NCBI RefSeq assembly: GCF_963678635.1
Contig: NC_087064.1
Coordinates: 9,277,671 to 9,337,670 of the forward strand
DNA from: Symsagittifera roscoffensis
Taxonomy: Eukaryota > Xenacoelomorpha > Acoela > Convolutidae
Direction of reading: 5' to 3'
DNA: 60,000 nt
In this document: positions 45,501-51,570 of the stretch, piece after piece
How positions within the stretch are numbered: the stretch's first letter is position 1
Layout of the letters: every line of letters starts with the position of its first letter
Program-made: the position numbers and the translations under genes
Notes under the pieces: generated by a model
The model's database searches: none
Told to the model about the DNA's origin: nothing
What the model saw: the letters and a program-made list of their open reading frames with translations, nothing else

Positions 45501-48369
45501 GGAATAAAAAGATTACCTATTGATCCAGTTTTCTCAAATTGGGTGAAAATAATCAAAAAGGTGTCAATGATTGATTGTTTTAGAAATTCAAAGAGCTTTA
45601 TGGGCATGTATTTTTTTTTGAAGTTGAAAATTTTTTTTTTCAAAGAAAGTCATTATTTTTTTCTGTTCACGTGCGTTCATTGAATCTTTTTCAACTATCT
45701 GTTGGCTATGTTTGTTTTCTTTTTGCTTGAAAGGTTCTTGGGCTTAAATGATTTTGGGGTATGTCATATTAGCTTAGTTCTGTCACAAAGGTCCGTAACT
45801 GGGAGAAAATTGATGCTTTTGCCTTTTTATGCTTCGGGGGACATAACAACTTGTAGTCATAAAACTGTTACTGGACCAAAATATTCAAGGACGTTTTTTC
45901 AGCTCAACGGGCTTCTACCCAAAATTTTTTTGCCTAGTTCCGGCTCGACAAATTTTTTCTCAGCGCAAAAATAATGCTGGAAGTTGTTTTTTTTTTCGGT
46001 CGTTTTCCTCAAACATCATTCGAGATATACATTTCTAGATGTACAGTTTTGACTTTTTAAAGTATTTTTTTCTTCGAACTTATTTGGTCCGCATTATTTT
46101 ATACCTGCTAGTTGGCAATGTTATGTGTGCGATGTGTCGCAATTGTTGCGAAACTGTGTTCGCCTCTTTGTTTAGACTTTTCTGTTGCTATTTTTGGTAA
46201 TAAGAATTGCTTCATTAGTTTCGCGAGGCGACATTTAAAATAGCATAAAGTTGTCGAAAAGCGTTGTACTATCAAAAATTGATATAATTCTTGGCGATGA
46301 AGAGTTTTATTATCAAAAATTGATAAAACTCTTGGCGATGAAATGCAGATTTGTCTAAACAGGACAAAACAAACTCGTCTAAATCAAGAAATGAGCAAAA
46401 TAGATTGCTAGTGGTTTATTTTTCGGTTCTTTTCTATGTTTTCAATCGGCAGATCTGTTTAAAATTGATGAGTTCCTATTGAAGTTAACGTAACTATGTA
46501 AACTAGACTCCATTGATTCTCGAAAAATGAATTTTACGGTTCATGTGATTTTACGGATCATCATAAAGAACAAAGTTGTTCTTTACATATTTTACTGCCC
46601 TAAGAATATTTTCGAATGATGATGAATGTACATGAAAACATCATTTTTAGTGTTCTCTGTGTGACCAATCGGATCCTAAAGCCCAGTACATAGGGAGTGG
46701 CGTGGACGGACAGCAATGCTATCGGAAGATGCACTCGACAAGCAACACATACTTTCTAGATCCAGACAACTCCGAGTACTTCATGTCCACCGAGGAGTCC
46801 GAATACGATGTCCACGATCTATCGCCAGGACAAGCTGCGTTCTTCCATGTTCAGCCCAAGTACAGAAACGTTAACATAAGAATCACAATTGAAATCTCGT
46901 ATGGATTGGTTGACGTGTACCTAACTAAAAGCTCGAAAATAATAAGAATGCGCAGTTCCTCGCAGACTAGTCCCAACGTGGATCAGATCTCGCTCTTAGA
47001 CCCTCTCAACGATAAAGTCCAGTTTGCAAAGCTAGGGCCAGTTGCTTCAAATGAAATTGAAACCGGTAAAGATGCGAACAAGTCTGCGGTTTCGAGATCG
47101 AGACGCTCCACCCTCACACTGGTATCTGATGAAGAGAATGAACAATTGAGTTCGGAAGTGAAAATAGCGAAAAGTGAAAAGCAGTCTCAAATTTTAGAGG
47201 AAGAGCAAGTTTTCTTTTACAGGGCAAATCAGTCCGGCGGAAAGCGAGATCTATTCGTTCGAATGCAGCACGAGAACTCCATTTTGTACGGTCTCAACAT
47301 ATCGGGTCGTTTTGTTATCGAACTACCTCATGATAAATTTGTCTTCAATCAGAATCGATTCTTTATTGCTGTGCACAATGCTCAGCCAGTCGAAAAGGCA
47401 CACGGAATAATATATCAGCAGCAGTTGCACAATAGTTGGAGGGTGGTTCATATCCTTACCATTCTGATAGTGTGCTGTATACTAACAGTGTTTTTAACAG
47501 TAGTCGTGTATTGCATTTATATAAGATTGTCACAACCAGAAGGATTCGTGAATCCGAATCGTCACGGCCGAAATTTGTACTCGGCAGCGTCGCCTTTCGG
47601 ATCTGGAAGTCCGTTCGTCCCTGTCGATTTCCTCTTCAGCGAATATAATTTCCAGTCTCAACCGGTTTCGAATATTATACCACGAAGTGGTAAAAACGCA
47701 CAGCGATATTTCACTGTTGATTCAAGAATGAAAAATAAATACACGCCGTCAATTATTGGCTATCAAATCTTAAAAAAGAACGACAAGATGCGAGTGGGAA
47801 CTGTCATGTTTGAACTACCAGGTAAAAACTTCAATCTATGCTTTGGGTCTGCAGTCATTTCAGTGTGCGATAAGTTCCCGATCATCGAAACAATTCCAAA
47901 TACTCCCAGTATGACAATCAGCCGGAAGAGCAACACACTAGGGAACCCCTCGGCAGCCAGTTCCACTCTTTCTTTTATGGGTCAGAACCCGATCTACAAT
48001 TCAACGATCTCTACTCCGCACCATGCAAGCACACTTTCACATGCATTTGACCCTCCTTTAAAGAAAGGTCATGTCAAGAACTCATATCTGACAGTTGACC
48101 TTCCCCCTGTACATGGAGGAGCATCGCCTTCGAGACTCCAACAGCAAGTACCTGCCCAAATGTTCCTACAAGGAGCTGGACTTCAATCGGGCTCTATCTC
48201 AACCTTGACAAATCGACAGAATCAAAAGAGGAAAGAGAAGTCGTTCAATGGGGGTTTTCACAACGCAGATAGTCCATTGGGACTGGGTGGTCCAACTGGA
48301 GGCAAAGGGTTCAACCAAACTCCGTCTCCTAAAAGTAACGTCTTCTCCAAATTGGCCTTGGATCGATAG
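19862..48369 (+). CDS. MEGF8: MEGF8 (multiple EGF-like domains 8), 14 coding exons, 3200 aa
   Basis: Large single-pass type I membrane protein. Coding exons are 19862-20218, 20281-20523, 20595-21027, 21101-21196, 21840-22035, 22638-22789, 24953-25087, 28885-29012, 30056-30124, 31473-31640, 33394-38039, 38262-39222, 44640-44939 and 46651-48369. Every intron is GT-AG and every junction keeps phase, giving 3201 codons with stop. Domain order: signal peptide (1-23), CUB1 (24-140), EGFs (144-219), Kelch propeller 1 (228-580), PSI array (616-1200), EGF and laminin-EGFs (1210-1340), CUB2 (1342-1502), EGFs (1509-1578), Kelch 2 (1603-1968), PSI array (1990-2330), EGF/laminin-EGF (2410-2628), transmembrane helix (about 2895-2917), tail. 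The doubled CUB-Kelch-PSI plan separates MEGF8 from the shorter attractin. In vertebrates MEGF8 works with MOSMO and MGRN1 to lower Smoothened and damp Hedgehog signalling. An in-frame ATG at 19805 would add 19 residues, but the acceptor at 19829 and the signal peptide favour 19862. Confidence 0.95.
20281..20523 (+). CDS. MEGF8: MEGF8 exon 2: end of CUB1 and first EGF repeats
   Basis: Acceptor TTATGTTTCAG, donor GTAAGA, phase 0 at both ends. Completes CUB1 (FTDVNFFLKGFNATYS) and encodes an EGF repeat beginning CPNNCSGHGQC, then the first half of a second (CAEKCWAHKAQGEC). Intron 1 is only 62 bp and intron 2 is 71 bp. Confidence 0.92.
20595..21027 (+). CDS. MEGF8: MEGF8 exon 3: second EGF and first Kelch blades
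   Basis: Acceptor TTTGTTTAG, donor GTGAGT, phase 0 in and phase 1 out. The join completes the EGF (CKCNSGNIGETC) and then enters the first Kelch propeller with paired blade motifs IYVFGGFNL and LVIIGGRGD. The DEFLIYDFSQNQWRSVEF segment is a typical blade strand. Confidence 0.92.
21101..21196 (+). CDS. MEGF8: MEGF8 exon 4: Kelch blade
   Basis: 32 codons, phase 1 at both ends, acceptor TTATCCAG, donor GTGAGT. Reads DNIWRMLPNKGPDVAWHTAN and ends LIYIVGG, one Kelch blade. Adjacent intron 3 is 73 bp. Confidence 0.9.
21197..21839 (+). other. MEGF8 intron 4
   Basis: 643 bp, AT-rich. No repeat, RNA gene or credible nested ORF seen. Ends in a T-rich tract and TTTTGTAG. Confidence 0.8.
21840..22035 (+). 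CDS. MEGF8: MEGF8 exon 5: Kelch blade
   Basis: Phase 1 in, phase 2 out, donor GTGAGT. Encodes SYNDEVHILDWCDNDKRWKF and LFIFGGFTPIS, the next blade of propeller 1. Confidence 0.9.
22036..22637 (+). other. MEGF8 intron 5
   Basis: 602 bp, AT-rich. No feature of note beyond a T-rich acceptor tract; the open frame that reads through from exon 5's neighbourhood is not conserved-looking. Confidence 0.75.
22638..22789 (+). CDS. MEGF8: MEGF8 exon 6: Kelch blade
   Basis: Phase 2 in, phase 1 out, acceptor TTTATTTCCAG, donor GTGAGC. Reads NLFVFNTEQNFLSEWATGHQ and YHTATVLGNYMVIFG, with the final Gly codon split by intron 6. Confidence 0.9.
22790..24952 (+). other. MEGF8 intron 6, with repeats
   Basis: 2163 bp. 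It holds part of a dispersed intronic repeat (about 22838-22990), several tRNA-like words with weak A- and B-box resemblance (near 23085-23140, 23320-23380 and 23590-23655), suggesting old SINE copies, and a complete miniature transposon at 23928-24267. None of the tRNA-like segments folds convincingly as a functional tRNA by eye. Confidence 0.6.
23928..24267. mobile_element. hAT-like MITE, copy 1
   Basis: 340-bp non-coding element with terminal inverted repeats: left end CAGTGGCGGATCCAGGATTT, right end AAATCCGCCCTG. Flanking 8-mers GTTGCTTT (23920-23927) and GTTGATTT (24268-24275) match at seven of eight positions, as expected for an aged 8-bp target duplication of the hAT superfamily. Inside are a run of 14 G, GGTCGACC, and a perfect palindrome GGCGCC-AAA-GGCGCC. 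Related copies are at 33011 and 52542. Confidence 0.85.
24953..25087 (+). CDS. MEGF8: MEGF8 exon 7: Kelch blade
   Basis: 45 codons, phase 1 at both ends, acceptor TGTTTCAG, donor GTACAT. The correct frame reads AYSHKRKRDRGADDMC and ELYFLHLDCVLWTDKS. The other two frames either hit a stop or lose the blade pattern. It joins in phase with exon 8, making no additional exon necessary in the long intron 7. Confidence 0.88.
25088..28884 (+). other. MEGF8 intron 7
   Basis: 3797 bp, strongly AT-rich. I found no transposon ends, RNA gene or nested gene. Two TTACGTCA-type words (27785-27810) are close together. A skipped micro-exon cannot be excluded, but phase does not require one. Confidence 0.6.
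28885..29012 (+). CDS. MEGF8: MEGF8 exon 8: last Kelch blade of propeller 1
   Basis: Phase 1 in, phase 0 out, acceptor TCTGTTTAG, donor GTACTC. Reads RPPSKRYGHMMLNLTENVLL and VIGGFDGTPLGDMYAFK, a strong Kelch motif. NLT is a potential glycosylation site. Confidence 0.9.
29013..30055 (+). other. MEGF8 intron 8
   Basis: 1043 bp, AT-rich. Nothing recognisable beyond a normal pyrimidine-rich acceptor (CCAACCTTGCAG). Confidence 0.7.
30056..30124 (+). CDS. MEGF8: MEGF8 exon 9: short linker exon
   Basis: 23 codons, phase 0 at both ends, acceptor CCTTGCAG, donor GTAAGT. Reads MFNPGVEPVFVRNHF then RSNSDEDQ, a linker between the Kelch propeller and the first PSI domain. Confidence 0.85.
30125..31472 (+). 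other. MEGF8 intron 9
   Basis: 1348 bp with a long uninterrupted T tract (about 30470-30500) and a run of ten C at about 31048. The minus-strand poly-Lys frame over the T tract is an artefact. Confidence 0.7.
31473..31640 (+). CDS. MEGF8: MEGF8 exon 10: first PSI domain
   Basis: 56 codons, phase 0 at both ends, acceptor TTTTTGGCAG, donor GTATAT. Encodes CTKVNNEQECLGHPECAWCR, the C-x-x-x-C-x-x-(D/E)-x-x-C-x-W-C signature of a PSI (plexin-semaphorin-integrin) repeat. Confidence 0.92.
32100..32510 (+). repeat. Dispersed intronic repeat, copy in intron 10
   Basis: Shares an ordered series of words with segments at 43975-44285, 45380-45715 and 51300-51570, all in the same orientation: GTTAAAAGG, GCAAACTCCACT, ACGTGATCGA, TAGTTTCGAAAA, GATCCAGT, ATTGTTCTAGAAATTCAAAG and CTGTTGG. 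No coding frame or inverted ends were seen. The tail of this copy (32400-32510) also resembles 22838-22990. Confidence 0.75.
33011..33192. mobile_element. hAT-like MITE, copy 2, with perfect 8-bp target duplication
   Basis: 182-bp element starting CAGGCGCGGATCTAGGAATT and ending CTCTAAATCCGCTACTG, imperfect terminal inverted repeats. It is flanked on both sides by the identical 8-mer TTCCTTAC (33003-33010 and 33193-33200). It shares CTCGAGGGGGG, TTTTTTCGA, GGTCGACCAAA and GAGCTCTCC words with copy 1. It has no ORF, so it would have moved only with a transposase supplied elsewhere. Confidence 0.92.
33394..38039 (+). CDS. MEGF8: MEGF8 exon 11: giant exon, PSI array, EGF, CUB2, Kelch 2, PSI
   Basis: 4646 bp with no internal stop, phase 0 in and phase 2 out (donor GTGAGT). 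In order it encodes: PSI-type cysteine modules (CGWCAH, CGWYSS, CIWWQQ, CAWCDD, CGYCYSD); an EGF (CDPLCIHGVC); two laminin-type EGFs (CGCNKRANC, CECNGHGVGC); CUB2 (35441-35920); EGFs (CTCADGWGGHLC); the second Kelch propeller (36225-37320, with IFIIGGN, FIYGGFG, LLIIGGYS, FYVYGGM, MVVLGGR, IYIFGGFN); and more PSI modules (CMYCSEDQSC, CHWCKKC). The CUB2 domain has a Ser-rich insertion (35702-35780). Such a long exon implies intron loss relative to the many-exon gene usual in vertebrates. Confidence 0.95.
38262..39222 (+). CDS. MEGF8: MEGF8 exon 12: PSI, EGF and laminin-EGF
   Basis: Phase 2 in, phase 0 out, acceptor ATTTGTTGCAG, donor GTAAGT. Encodes PSI modules (CFWATGLDRC, HCGYCSLQ), an EGF (CDPECGPHGACSAPDVCDC) and the start of a laminin-type EGF (CACNENSNCD). 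Intron 11 before it is 222 bp. A Gly/Ser-rich loop (38610-38700) interrupts the last PSI. Confidence 0.93.
40090..40157 (+). repeat. tRNA-like (SINE-type) segment
   Basis: A-box-like TGTAGCGTAGAAGGG (40097) and B-box GGGTTCGAACC (40134) at tRNA spacing, with possible pairing of GACC and GGTC at the ends. It probably comes from a tRNA-derived SINE head, since the arms are imperfect. Confidence 0.45.
40529..41160 (-). pseudogene. Coding-like remnant on the minus strand inside MEGF8 intron 12
   Basis: On the minus strand an open stretch from about 41047 to 40731 reads RIYVTLPKDNAGNF, later MMDFVIINTDPNHPQISQLL and ends EKTGAINS. A second frame just upstream (about 41140-40973) reads LTQDFTKEYMSRFRKIMQ, with one stop inside. 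A further piece (40647-40529) has a clean acceptor (TTTGATTTCAG) and donor (GTGGGT). Amino-acid composition looks protein-like, but frames change and stops are present. I do not recognise the family. It could be a nested gene with small exons or a dead retrocopy. Confidence 0.3.
41762..42727 (+). repeat. Direct repeat A, about 0.97 kb, with tRNA-like core
   Basis: Matches 43012-43968 at an offset of about 1250 bp over its full length with scattered substitutions. Shared landmarks are AATGGTTTTCAGTT at the left and TTTTCGCGGTTTGACT at the right. The tRNA-like segment at 42097-42171 has an A-box TTGGCCTAGAGG (42106) and a B-box AGTTCGAATCC (42150). Confidence 0.9.
42097..42171 (+). repeat. tRNA-Arg-like SINE head in repeat A
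   Basis: A-box and B-box at tRNA spacing. The anticodon loop reads CTCCGAA (anticodon CCG, Arg-like). The anticodon stem is broken by CATATG and the acceptor pairing is poor, so it is a tRNA-derived repeat and not a working tRNA. Confidence 0.55.
42777..42886. mobile_element. Palindromic GTAC-rich miniature element
   Basis: 110-bp segment with perfect inverted ends TAGAGTTGG and CCAACTCTA. Its interior is packed with overlapping palindromes: CCGGTACTAG, GGTACC, ACTAGT, ACGTAC and GTACTAGTAC. The whole can fold into one long hairpin. It sits in the spacer between direct repeats A and B and is absent from both, so it inserted after or independently of their duplication. Confidence 0.75.
43012..43968 (+). 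repeat. Direct repeat B, about 0.96 kb, with tRNA-like core
   Basis: Second copy of repeat A. The tRNA-like part is at 43347-43421 (A-box at 43356, B-box at 43400). Unlike copy A, its right end runs straight into the dispersed intronic repeat (43975-44285), which suggests that the duplicated block and that repeat were once parts of one longer element. Confidence 0.9.
43975..44285 (+). repeat. Dispersed intronic repeat, copy in intron 12
   Basis: Same word order as the copy at 32100: GGCAAACTCCACG, CTTGATCG, TAGTTCCGAAAA, ATTGATCCAGTTTTCTCAG, ATTGTTCTAGGAATTCAAAG and ACTGTCTGTTGGCTG. Confidence 0.75.
44640..44939 (+). CDS. MEGF8: MEGF8 exon 13: laminin-type EGF
   Basis: 100 codons, phase 0 at both ends, acceptor ATTATAATTAG, donor GTGAGC. 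Reads CYGCSDNTEGQHCEKCRAGY and CNCNYHGARNNSC, a laminin-EGF module just before the juxtamembrane region. Confidence 0.92.
44940..46650 (+). other. MEGF8 intron 13
   Basis: 1711 bp. It holds a dispersed repeat copy (45380-45715) and a direct duplication of about 33 bp containing TATCAAAAATTGATA (46270 and 46311). Confidence 0.75.
45380..45715 (+). repeat. Dispersed intronic repeat, copy in intron 13
   Basis: Contains GCAAACTCCACT, ATCGAACAG, ACGTGATCGA, TTTCGAAAAGG, CCTATTGATCCAGTTTTCTC, GAAATTCAAAGAGC and CTGTTGGCTATG in the order of the other copies. A further partial copy of the middle part (GATCCAGTTTTC) lies at about 45190-45240. Confidence 0.75.
46651..48369 (+). CDS. MEGF8: MEGF8 exon 14: juxtamembrane region, transmembrane helix, cytoplasmic tail
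   Basis: Acceptor CATTTTTAG, phase 0, stop TAG at 48367. It starts with a last cysteine pair (CSLCDQ) and a beta-rich juxtamembrane domain. Next come a basic dipeptide cluster VSRSRRS (Arg 2780) and the helix HILTILIVCCILTVFLTVVV (about 2895). The tail of about 280 residues includes SGSPFVPVDF and GTVMFELPGK followed by CFGSAVIS, which align in order with conserved tail segments of attractin/MEGF8 proteins. The rest is Ser/Pro-rich. Confidence 0.95.
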   Translation, partial: CSLCDQSDPKAQYIGSGVDGQQCYRKMHSTSNTYFLDPDNSEYFMSTEESEYDVHDLSPGQAAFFHVQPKYRNVNIRITIEISYGLVDVYLTKSSKIIRMRSSSQTSPNVDQISLLDPLNDKVQFAKLGPVASNEIETGKDANKSAVSRSRRSTLTLVSDEENEQLSSEVKIAKSEKQSQILEEEQVFFYRANQSGGKRDLFVRMQHENSILYGLNISGRFVIELPHDKFVFNQNRFFIAVHNAQPVEKAHGIIYQQQLHNSWRVVHILTILIVCCILTVFLTVVVYCIYIRLSQPEGFVNPNRHGRNLYSAASPFGSGSPFVPVDFLFSEYNFQSQPVSNIIPRSGKNAQRYFTVDSRMKNKYTPSIIGYQILKKNDKMRVGTVMFELPGKNFNLCFGSAVISVCDKFPIIETIPNTPSMTISRKSNTLGNPSAASSTLSFMGQNPIYNSTISTPHHASTLSHAFDPPLKKGHVKNSYLTVDLPPVHGGASPSRLQQQVPAQMFLQGAGLQSGSISTLTNRQNQKRKEKSFNGGFHNADSPLGLGGPTGGKGFNQTPSPKSNVFSKLALDR

Positions 48370-48860
48370 AAAAAAGCGCATTGGCTTGCTAAGAAATGCC
48401 GACGATTTTTAAGCTTAAACAGCAGGACTCTTTTTGCATGTATATAAATTGTAAATTAAAAATCGGTTGCCGATTTTTCAATGCCTTATCATTTCTTAAA
48501 GAAACGCAATTTTAGTAAGACTATTTTGCTAACTGGTTATGGTTTTTACGATGTCCTAACTGCCTACTAACAGTCTTTAATTTGCAATGAAATAATTTGT
48601 TTATAATCATATTGACCCATTATCATTTCTAAATACTCAATTTGATACTTAATTTGCAATGATTCATTTCCCGTAATTCTTGCTGAGCAAGACTAATTTA
48701 TGATGAAATAGTGCAGTGAAGTCAGAGTGCTTTTTTCTGTTCAGATTTATAATTCGAAAGCGGTCCCATAAATTGTTTCAAATAATCATTCAAAAAATAG
48801 ATTAGAAAGGCATGATTTTCTATAAATACGATTATAGCAGTGCAATAAATTCTTCTCGAA
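48370..48860 (+). terminator. MEGF8 3' UTR with probable poly(A) signal
   Basis: AT-rich sequence after the stop codon. The first canonical AATAAA on the plus strand is at 48844-48849. No coding sequence. The exact cleavage site cannot be seen. Confidence 0.5.
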
Positions 48861-49748
48861 ATCTTTTAAAATGAACGAGGAACGTTCTCAATGTTTCATT
48901 TCATGCTGTTCTATTTTGTTCCGACTTCGAAGTAAAACGGAATATTTATGCTCGGTGTGGTTTTTTTATTCAGTCAATTTTCGCCGATCGAAATAATAGT
49001 TTTAGACAAAACTTTTTTTATACCCTATTAAAGATATCGACTTCCTGAGTTCAAATTTGAAAAGTTATTTTACCGATTATTTTTTGTAAAGTTTTGGTGG
49101 TTTAAAAATTGCCAAATTGGACATTATCTGGACTAAATTATGCGCGCTTTGAAGAAGTTATTCAAATTACTTAGAGCGTAACGCGAAATATTTATGCGTG
49201 GCGAATTATCCCGCACAACAAAATTGCTCCAAATTGAATTGATTTGCTAGCTAATTGGTCGTATTAAACTCAAACGACTCAAAATGTACACTTTGATATT
49301 GTCCAAAATGTATACGTTTTCAATATTTTCTTTTCCCAAAAACTATTCGATATGAATTAAGGGACAGTCGAAACATCCAGGGCTTTGCCCTGATATACGA
49401 GCAGTCTTGTTGCTGTTACGATTAGTATAAACAAGTACTGATAAACAAGTATCAGTAGTTTAACAATTCAGTGAATGCAATTGCCTAATAGTCGCTCCAG
49501 TTACTCGGCGGATGTTCACCAAACAGCCGTATTTACAAACCATTATATATTGAAGCCAAAATTACTTTAAAAATCGTAATTTATATCAGAATGACGTGAC
49601 AATCGCATAACAGCACGACAATCTGTTGTTATTTTGCATAACAATTTTAATTTTTGGCTATTTGACATTGTTATTTTATTTTTGGCCCTTCAACTTGTTG
49701 GCCTACCTTCAGTTACTTTTACACATGCGACATCAAGTGTCTTGCAAC
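48861..49748. other. Intergenic AT-rich sequence
   Basis: I see no gene, RNA gene or structured repeat in this stretch. Confidence 0.6.
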
Positions 49749-49756
49749 CTGGTAAA

Positions 49757-50205
49757 GTGGGTCTAGGACAACAAGCCGACAGGACTTCCAGCCGAAGGGT
49801 CTTCAGGCCGAAATTTTAACTTGACAACTCCCTCAAATTACTATTTATCATCTAAAACGTTGCTTTTCAAAAATTTAGGCACGTTTAGTCCATAATCGTT
49901 ATTCATGACAGTGAATCATTAAAATTGGCATCTGTTAATAATATCAGCTGGTTTTGGAAACGCATAAATTATAAATAAGAAAACTATCTTCAACCGTGTT
50001 TTATTTTAACTTTACCAAACATCATTTGGAGGCTAAAATTTTATGAAAACGCCAATAACTACTGAAGAAAGATCATGAAAATGAGATCTTCAAAATTTTT
50101 TTTCAAATTGATCATATTTCATGACTTAATTAGAAAGTTTTCGGCTTGAAGTCCCTAAGTTTACGCTTCGGCCTGAAGTGCCGTCGGCTTTATGTCCGGC
50201 ACCCC
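49757..50205. mobile_element. MITE with perfect 8-bp target duplication CTGGTAAA
   Basis: 449-bp element. Left end GTGGGTCTAGGACAACAAGC and the reverse complement of the right end (GGGGTGCCGGACATAAAGCC) form an imperfect inverted repeat. The repeat continues inward through GCCGAC, GGACTTC and CAGGCCGAA on both sides. The 8-mer CTGGTAAA flanks both ends (49749-49756 and 50206-50213). There is no ORF. The ends differ from those of the CAGTGGCGGAT family, so this is a separate element type. Confidence 0.88.
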
Positions 50206-50213
50206 CTGGTAAA

Positions 50214-51299
50214 TGACTATTTTCCTGTGATAAAATTTTTTCGCATGACTATCTGGTGTTCTCTGTTGCAATTACTTCAACAGACCTTTTTTGTGCATCT
50301 TAGCATTTAAAATGTACGTCCGATTCAAATTCGTTTCCTTTTTTCGTCCAAATAAGTTTCGGCCTATATATCGACTTAGTGGCCTCATATTGCGTCGTTT
50401 GATGAGCGAAAAAAATTTCCTCTGTTGGAAATGCTTCAACAGACAAATCGTGAGCATATTAGCATTTTAAGTATTCGTTCTATTTGATTTCTTACTTTTC
50501 TTTTTCTTCGGCTTTAAAGGTTCGGCCTGTTTTATATCTGCTTGCGGGTCTCGTTTGCGGCGTCGTTTGATGACCGAAAAAGCGTTTGGGTGCGTGTGTA
50601 ATTCGGTGGTTAGTGGGACTTAAAAATTTGAAAGTATTTGATTTTTCTTCGGCGCAAACGCTCGAAGTTTTCATTGCATTGGACGGTTAAATCGAGGCTA
50701 TTCTCAAAGTTAGTTCATGAAACATCCATATTTTCTCCCCCCAAATTGATCCTGGTTAATTGTTCCCAGTTTGCAAAAATTACTATGTTTATGGCTAATT
50801 TTTATGGTTTTTGATGTTTCTTTTGACATCTTCAAGGTAACAGGAGTTCCTAGTGGCCTAATTCAGTAGTAATCATAAATCACGTCATACCAGATGGGGT
50901 GGTGGCAAATTTGTAACCCTGATTTTGCAAGCAACAGGGTGTTGTGGGAAATTTCTCCCCTCAGTGTTTACAACGGATAGGGACAAAAACCCCAGTCATA
51001 ATTCACATTTTTATCCCGTTTCCGGACAGTTCGCAAAGAATGTTTTCGCCTTTAAATAAACTATAGAAACTGAGTCAAATTTTCTGAACCGATAATTGTG
51101 AAAACTTTTTAAAAAATGAACGTAGTGAAGACTTTTATATCGGTCTTGGTGATATCTTATCAGGTAAAAGTCTTACATTGCTCTAAAAACTATAGATGCG
51201 CATTCATAAATACTAATGCATTTATGAATGCACTCAGGTTTATATGCACTTTTTAAGTTTAATTGAAATTAAACTGCTGAAAGTTATGCGAATAGATTT
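50214..51299. other. Intergenic sequence
   Basis: A related pair of words, TTTCGGCCT (50357 and, as TTCGGCCTG, 50521), and GGCGTCGTTTGATGACCG/GCGTCGTTTGATGAGCG (50556 and 50393) shows a diverged tandem duplication with an offset of about 163 bp. No gene seen. Confidence 0.5.
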
Positions 51300-51570
51300 T
51301 TACAAATACGAATTTAGAAATGGAGCGAAAAAACGTGAACGATTTCTAGTTTCGAAAAGGGAATTTATTTTGTAAATTTCCAATGGAATATAAATTTTAC
51401 CTATTGATCCAGTTTTCTCGAGTTGGGTTAATGTTATAAATTGCTTTTGAAGTTCAAAGAGCTTAGAGAGCATCTATTTTTTTTCTTCAAAACTTGAAAG
51501 TTCACATTTCTTCAACAAAGTCATTGTTTGTTTTTCTGTTTACTTGCGTTCACTACTATTAGTTGGCTTT
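51300..51570 (+). repeat. Dispersed repeat copy downstream of MEGF8
   Basis: Contains ACGTGAACGATTTCTAG, TTTCGAAAAGGG, TTTCCAATGGAATA, CCTATTGATCCAGTTTTCTC and TTCAAAGAGC in the shared order. It lies outside the MEGF8 introns, so the family is not intron-specific. Confidence 0.7.

Noticed and set aside
19862-48369. Attractin instead of MEGF8
   Set aside because: Attractin has one CUB and one Kelch propeller and about 1,400 residues. This gene has two of each plus two PSI arrays and 3200 residues.
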